This document shows positions 61,121 through 64,000 of a DNA stretch of 64,000 nt, piece after piece (within the stretch, counting starts at the first letter, position 1; each line of letters begins with the position of its first letter). This DNA comes from Candidatus Delongbacteria bacterium. GTDB taxonomy: Bacteria; CAIWAD01. Below the pieces are notes generated by a model that searched no databases, was not told the origin of the DNA, and saw only the letters and a list, made by a program, of their open reading frames with translations. Position numbers and translations under genes: made by a program. The stretch lies in NCBI GenBank assembly GCA_041675285.1, contig JBAYTZ010000009.1, positions 1 through 64,000 on the forward strand, in the 5' to 3' direction.

Positions 61121-62464
61121 GTGTTCAAACGCATGCTCATCGCCAACCGGGGCGAGATCGCGCTGCGGATCATCCGCGCCTGCCGGGAACTGAACATCGA
61201 GAGCGTGGCCGTCTACTCCACGGCGGACGCCGACAGCCTGCACGTCCGCTTCGCGGACGACGCCATCTGCATCGGTCCCCCGGCGTCCAGCGAGAGCTAC
61301 CTCAACACCCGGGCCATCCTGACGGCGGCCCAAATCACCCAGTGCGACGCGCTCCATCCGGGCTACGGCTTCCTCTCGGAGAATGCCGCCTTCGCCGACA
61401 TGTGCCGCGATCATGACCTGGCCTTCGTGGGCCCGCGCGGCGACGTGATCCGGCGGATGGGCGACAAGGCCGAGGCCAAGCGCACCATGCGCGAAGCCGG
61501 CGTGCCCTGCATCCCGGGCAGCCCGGGCCTGCTGGAGAGCGTGGAGGAGGCCCGCCAGTTCGCCGCCGAGGTGGGCTATCCGGTCATCCTCAAGGCCACG
61601 GCGGGGGGCGGCGGGCGCGGCATGCGCGTGGCCCGCGGTCCCGAAGAGTTGGAGAACGCCTTCAGCACGGCCCGCGCCGAGGCCGAGGCCGGTTTCGGCA
61701 ACCCGGGCCTCTACCTGGAGAAATTCCTCGAGCACCCGCGCCACGTGGAGCTGCAGATCCTGGGCGACAAGAAGGGCAACGTGATCCACCTGTTGGAGCG
61801 CGACTGCTCGGTCCAGCGCCGCCACCAGAAGCTGGTGGAGGAGTGCCCCAGCCCGGCGGTCAGCCCCGAGCTGCGCGAGCGGATGGGGCGCGCGGCGGTG
61901 AACGCGGCCAAGGCCGTGGGCTACGACAGCGCGGGCACGATGGAGTTCCTGGTGGAAGGCGGCGAGTTCTATTTCATGGAGATGAACACGCGCATCCAGG
62001 TGGAGCATCCCGTCACCGAGATGGTGACGGGCGTGGACCTGATCCGCCAGATGATCCGGGCGGCCCACGGCGATGCCATTGAATTCACCCAGGACGACAT
62101 CCGGCTCAATGGCCACGCCATCGAGTGCCGGATCAACGCCGAGGACCCGGCCAAGGGCTTCCGGCCCTTCGCCGGCCTGATCGGCGCGCTCAACGTGCCA
62201 GGTGGGATCGGCGTGCGCGTGGACAGCCACATCTACCAGGGCTATCAGATTCCGCCCAACTACGACAGCCTGCTGGGCAAGCTGATCGTCCACGCTCCCA
62301 CCCGGGAGAAGGCCCTGGACCGCATGCGCCGCGCCCTCAGCGAGTACGTGATCGAAGGGGTGAAGACCACCATCCCCTTCCACCTGCAGCTGATGTCCGA
62401 TCCGGTCTTCCGCTCGGGCGAATTCGACATCAAATTTTTGGAACACTGGACTTTTCAAGGCTAA
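61121..62464 (+). CDS. accC: Biotin carboxylase subunit of acetyl-CoA carboxylase
   Basis: A 447-aa ATP-grasp enzyme that carboxylates the biotin of AccB, committing acetyl-CoA to fatty acid synthesis. Visible blocks are MLIANRGEIALRIIRA, ATAGGGGRGMRVA, HVELQILGDKKGN, RDCSVQRRHQKL and MNTRIQVEHPVTEMVTG. The GTG start at 61121 follows GACGAGGCG. Carboxyltransferase subunits are not in the window. Confidence 0.97.
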   Translation: MFKRMLIANRGEIALRIIRACRELNIESVAVYSTADADSLHVRFADDAICIGPPASSESYLNTRAILTAAQITQCDALHPGYGFLSENAAFADMCRDHDLAFVGPRGDVIRRMGDKAEAKRTMREAGVPCIPGSPGLLESVEEARQFAAEVGYPVILKATAGGGGRGMRVARGPEELENAFSTARAEAEAGFGNPGLYLEKFLEHPRHVELQILGDKKGNVIHLLERDCSVQRRHQKLVEECPSPAVSPELRERMGRAAVNAAKAVGYDSAGTMEFLVEGGEFYFMEMNTRIQVEHPVTEMVTGVDLIRQMIRAAHGDAIEFTQDDIRLNGHAIECRINAEDPAKGFRPFAGLIGALNVPGGIGVRVDSHIYQGYQIPPNYDSLLGKLIVHAPTREKALDRMRRALSEYVIEGVKTTIPFHLQLMSDPVFRSGEFDIKFLEHWTFQG

Positions 62465-62470
62465 GTCTCA

Positions 62471-62493
62471 CCGGGACCCGCGGGGTCCGGTGG
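62471..62493 (+). terminator. Hairpin between accC and gcvH
   Basis: The arms around ACCGGGACCC and GGGTCCGGT pair with one bulged base and a 2-4 nt loop, right after the accC stop. No T-run; function uncertain. Confidence 0.35.
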
Positions 62494-62516
62494 AACCCAC
62501 ATACATGGAGAGACAC

Positions 62517-62897
62517 ATGAACATTCCGGGCAACCTGCTGTACACGGAAGAGCACGAGTGGGTGCTGGTGGAGGACGGAACCGTCCTGATCGGCATCACG
62601 GACCACGCCCAGGGCGAACTGGGGGACATCGTGGACGTGCAGTTGTTCGAGGTCGGGGCCGAGTTCCAGAAGGGACAGAGCATCGGCACCATCGACGCCG
62701 TCAAGGCCACGGCGGACATCTACGCGCCGGTCTCGGGCGTGATCCAGGAGTTCAACGAAGATCTCCCGGACGGACCGGACACCCTGAACCAGGACCCCTA
62801 CGGCCGCGGCTGGATCTACAGGATCCGCCTGACCGACCTAAGCGAGCTGGACGAGCTGCTCAGCCCCGAGGACTACGAAGAGCACATCGACATGTAG
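62517..62897 (+). CDS. gcvH: Glycine cleavage system H protein
   Basis: A 126-aa lipoyl carrier of the glycine cleavage complex. The lipoylation site is K63 in GTIDAVKATADIYAPVSG. The ATG at 62517 has GGAGAG upstream; earlier in-frame ATGs at 62490 and 62505 lack family sequence. No glycine riboswitch was seen upstream. A strong terminator follows before gcvPA. Confidence 0.96.
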   Translation: MNIPGNLLYTEEHEWVLVEDGTVLIGITDHAQGELGDIVDVQLFEVGAEFQKGQSIGTIDAVKATADIYAPVSGVIQEFNEDLPDGPDTLNQDPYGRGWIYRIRLTDLSELDELLSPEDYEEHIDM

Positions 62898-62959
62898 TCC
62901 CGCGGCCCGGCGAGGGCCCCGGCCTTCGCCTGCCAGTCCGCTGCCTGCCAGACCCCAAG

Positions 62960-62991
62960 ACGGCGGACCATCCGGTCCGCCGTTTGTTTTT
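62960..62991 (+). terminator. Intrinsic terminator between gcvH and gcvPA
   Basis: A perfect 10-bp stem ACGGCGGACC/GGTCCGCCGT with a 4-nt loop, followed by TTGTTTTT. This is the clearest one-direction terminator here. Confidence 0.9.
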
Positions 62992-63029
62992 GAGTTCGCC
63001 CGGCCCGCCGCCGGGAAACCGGAGGATCC

Positions 63030-64000
63030 ATGCCCTACATTCCGCATACAGAGGCCGACCGCCGCGACATGCTGGCGGCCATCGGTGTGGCGCGCTTCGA
63101 GGACCTGCTCGAGAGCGTGCCGGAGTCCCTGCGCCAGACCCGCCCGCTGGAGCTGGCCGAACCGCTCTCCGAGGCCGCGCTGACCCGCCACGTGGGCGAG
63201 CTGGCGGCCCGCAATCAGCCCTGGCCGCCCCAGGACTGCTATCTGGGCGGCGGTTCCTACGTGGGCCACCTGCCCGAGACCGTGCGCAGCCTGGCCATGC
63301 GCTCCGAGTTCATCACGGCCTACACGCCCTATCAAGCAGAAGTAAGCCAGGGCACGCTCCAGACCATCTTCGAATTCCAGACCATGGTCAGCGAGCTGGC
63401 CGGCCTGGAGCTGGCCAACGCCTCGCTCTACGACGGCGCCACCGCGCTGGTGGAGGGCGTGCGCATGGCCCTGTCCGTCAAGCAGGACAAGGAGCCCGCC
63501 CGGCGCCGCGTGCTGGTGGCGGCCCAGCTGAACCCGCGCTGGCTGGACGTGCTGCGCACCTACCTGCATCCCCTGGCGGGCGAGGTGGAGCTGGAACTGC
63601 TGGGCGTCGGCGCCAGCCGGCTCAGCCCGGAGAGCCTGGTCGCCCGGCTGGGTGCGGACGTGGCCGCCGTGGTGGTGCAGAGCCCCAACGCGCTGGGCCT
63701 GATCGAGGACGTGGCCCCGCTGGCCGCCGCCGCCCACGAGGCCGGCGCCCTGCTGGTGCAGGGCTTCGATCCGCTGGCCGTGGCCCTGTTCGAGTGCCCG
63801 GGCGAGGTCGGCGCGGACATCGCCGTGGCCGAGGGCCAGTCCATCTCCCAGCCCCTGCAGTTCGGCGGCCCCTACATCGGGCTGTTCGCGGCCCGCGGCG
63901 ACCTGGTCAAATACATGCCCGGCCGGCTGATCGGCGAGACCCTGGACGCCGTGGGCGCCCGGGGCTACGTGCTGACCTTTCAGACCCGCGAGCAGCACAT
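63030..64000 (+). CDS. gcvPA: Glycine dehydrogenase (decarboxylating) subunit 1, partial
   Basis: N-terminal 323 residues of the P-protein alpha subunit, cut by the window end. It decarboxylates glycine and passes the aminomethyl group to GcvH. The start MPYIPHTEADRRDMLAAIG and the blocks FLGGGSYVGHLP-like (YLGGGSYVGHLPE), TAYTPYQAEVSQGTLQTIFE and NASLYDGATALVEG identify it. GGAGGATCC precedes the ATG at 63030. The split form implies a gcvPB gene just beyond the window. Confidence 0.95.
   Translation, partial: MPYIPHTEADRRDMLAAIGVARFEDLLESVPESLRQTRPLELAEPLSEAALTRHVGELAARNQPWPPQDCYLGGGSYVGHLPETVRSLAMRSEFITAYTPYQAEVSQGTLQTIFEFQTMVSELAGLELANASLYDGATALVEGVRMALSVKQDKEPARRRVLVAAQLNPRWLDVLRTYLHPLAGEVELELLGVGASRLSPESLVARLGADVAAVVVQSPNALGLIEDVAPLAAAAHEAGALLVQGFDPLAVALFECPGEVGADIAVAEGQSISQPLQFGGPYIGLFAARGDLVKYMPGRLIGETLDAVGARGYVLTFQTREQH

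Noticed and set aside
60347..62458. Long minus-strand open frame opposite accB/accC
   Set aside because: A His/Asp/Gln-rich shadow; both genes on the other strand are certain.
62465..62516. Glycine riboswitch before gcvH
   Set aside because: The gap is only 52 bases and shows just a bulged hairpin.

Overview
The window is one contiguous piece of a GC-rich bacterial chromosome. It is densely coded: 52 protein genes plus one SRP RNA, with many 1-8 bp start/stop overlaps. No rRNA, tRNA, prophage, IS transposase or CRISPR array was seen. Several traits suggest a Gram-negative lineage in or near the FCB group (Fibrobacteres-Chlorobi-Bacteroidetes and allied candidate phyla). These are a GWxTD-type secreted protein, a full MoxR/Bat (aerotolerance-type) operon, lipoproteins including one that ends in a SPOR-like segment, a large exported zinc metalloprotease and an archaeal/eukaryal-type prolyl-tRNA synthetase. 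The placement is inference from gene content; no phylogenetic marker was compared.

Layout. 1-471 is a mosaic of short repeats and hairpins. 472-4131 holds rimO, a GWxTD protein and an LD-carboxypeptidase. 4163-8412 (minus) is a fused radical SAM gene translationally coupled to a sensor kinase. 8595-10814 is a Clp-like double AAA+ ATPase with degenerate ATPase motifs, followed by rpmB (minus). 11391-18022 is a tightly overlapping run: aroB, aroQ, an exported GxDxY-repeat protein, a flippase and a DUF1189-like membrane protein. 18108-22999 is a cysteine-bearing PAS/GAF kinase, its receiver and a metalloprotease. 23084-26052 (minus) is proS and a photolyase. 26320-36352 has GH57 and GH13 glycosidases, two EamA transporters, a haem lipoprotein, ppa, a methyltransferase and a class V aminotransferase. 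36540-37478 is an orphan DNA methyltransferase.

37657-47302 runs from a TPR-like lipoprotein through the MoxR-DUF58-Bat operon, in which BatB/BatC and BatD/BatE appear fused, to a SPOR lipoprotein. 47348-50304 is ffs-dnaX-ybaB-recR. 50407-56964 holds pgsA-like, pgpA, cinA, thpR, recA, plsY, gpsA and acyP, that is, phospholipid synthesis interleaved with DNA repair. 57182-59865 is apt-ligA. 60081-62464 is efp-accB-accC. 62517 to the end is gcvH and the start of gcvPA.

The main items beyond routine genes are three. First, dnaX has a ten-adenine run where both alternative frames stop at once, which predicts a gamma-type product made by slippage. Second, two families of paired inverted repeat arms sit at gene ends and have been absorbed into the C-termini of two proteins. 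Third, most promoters found share an extended -10 core, roughly TG-N-TAnnTT followed by GGGCC.
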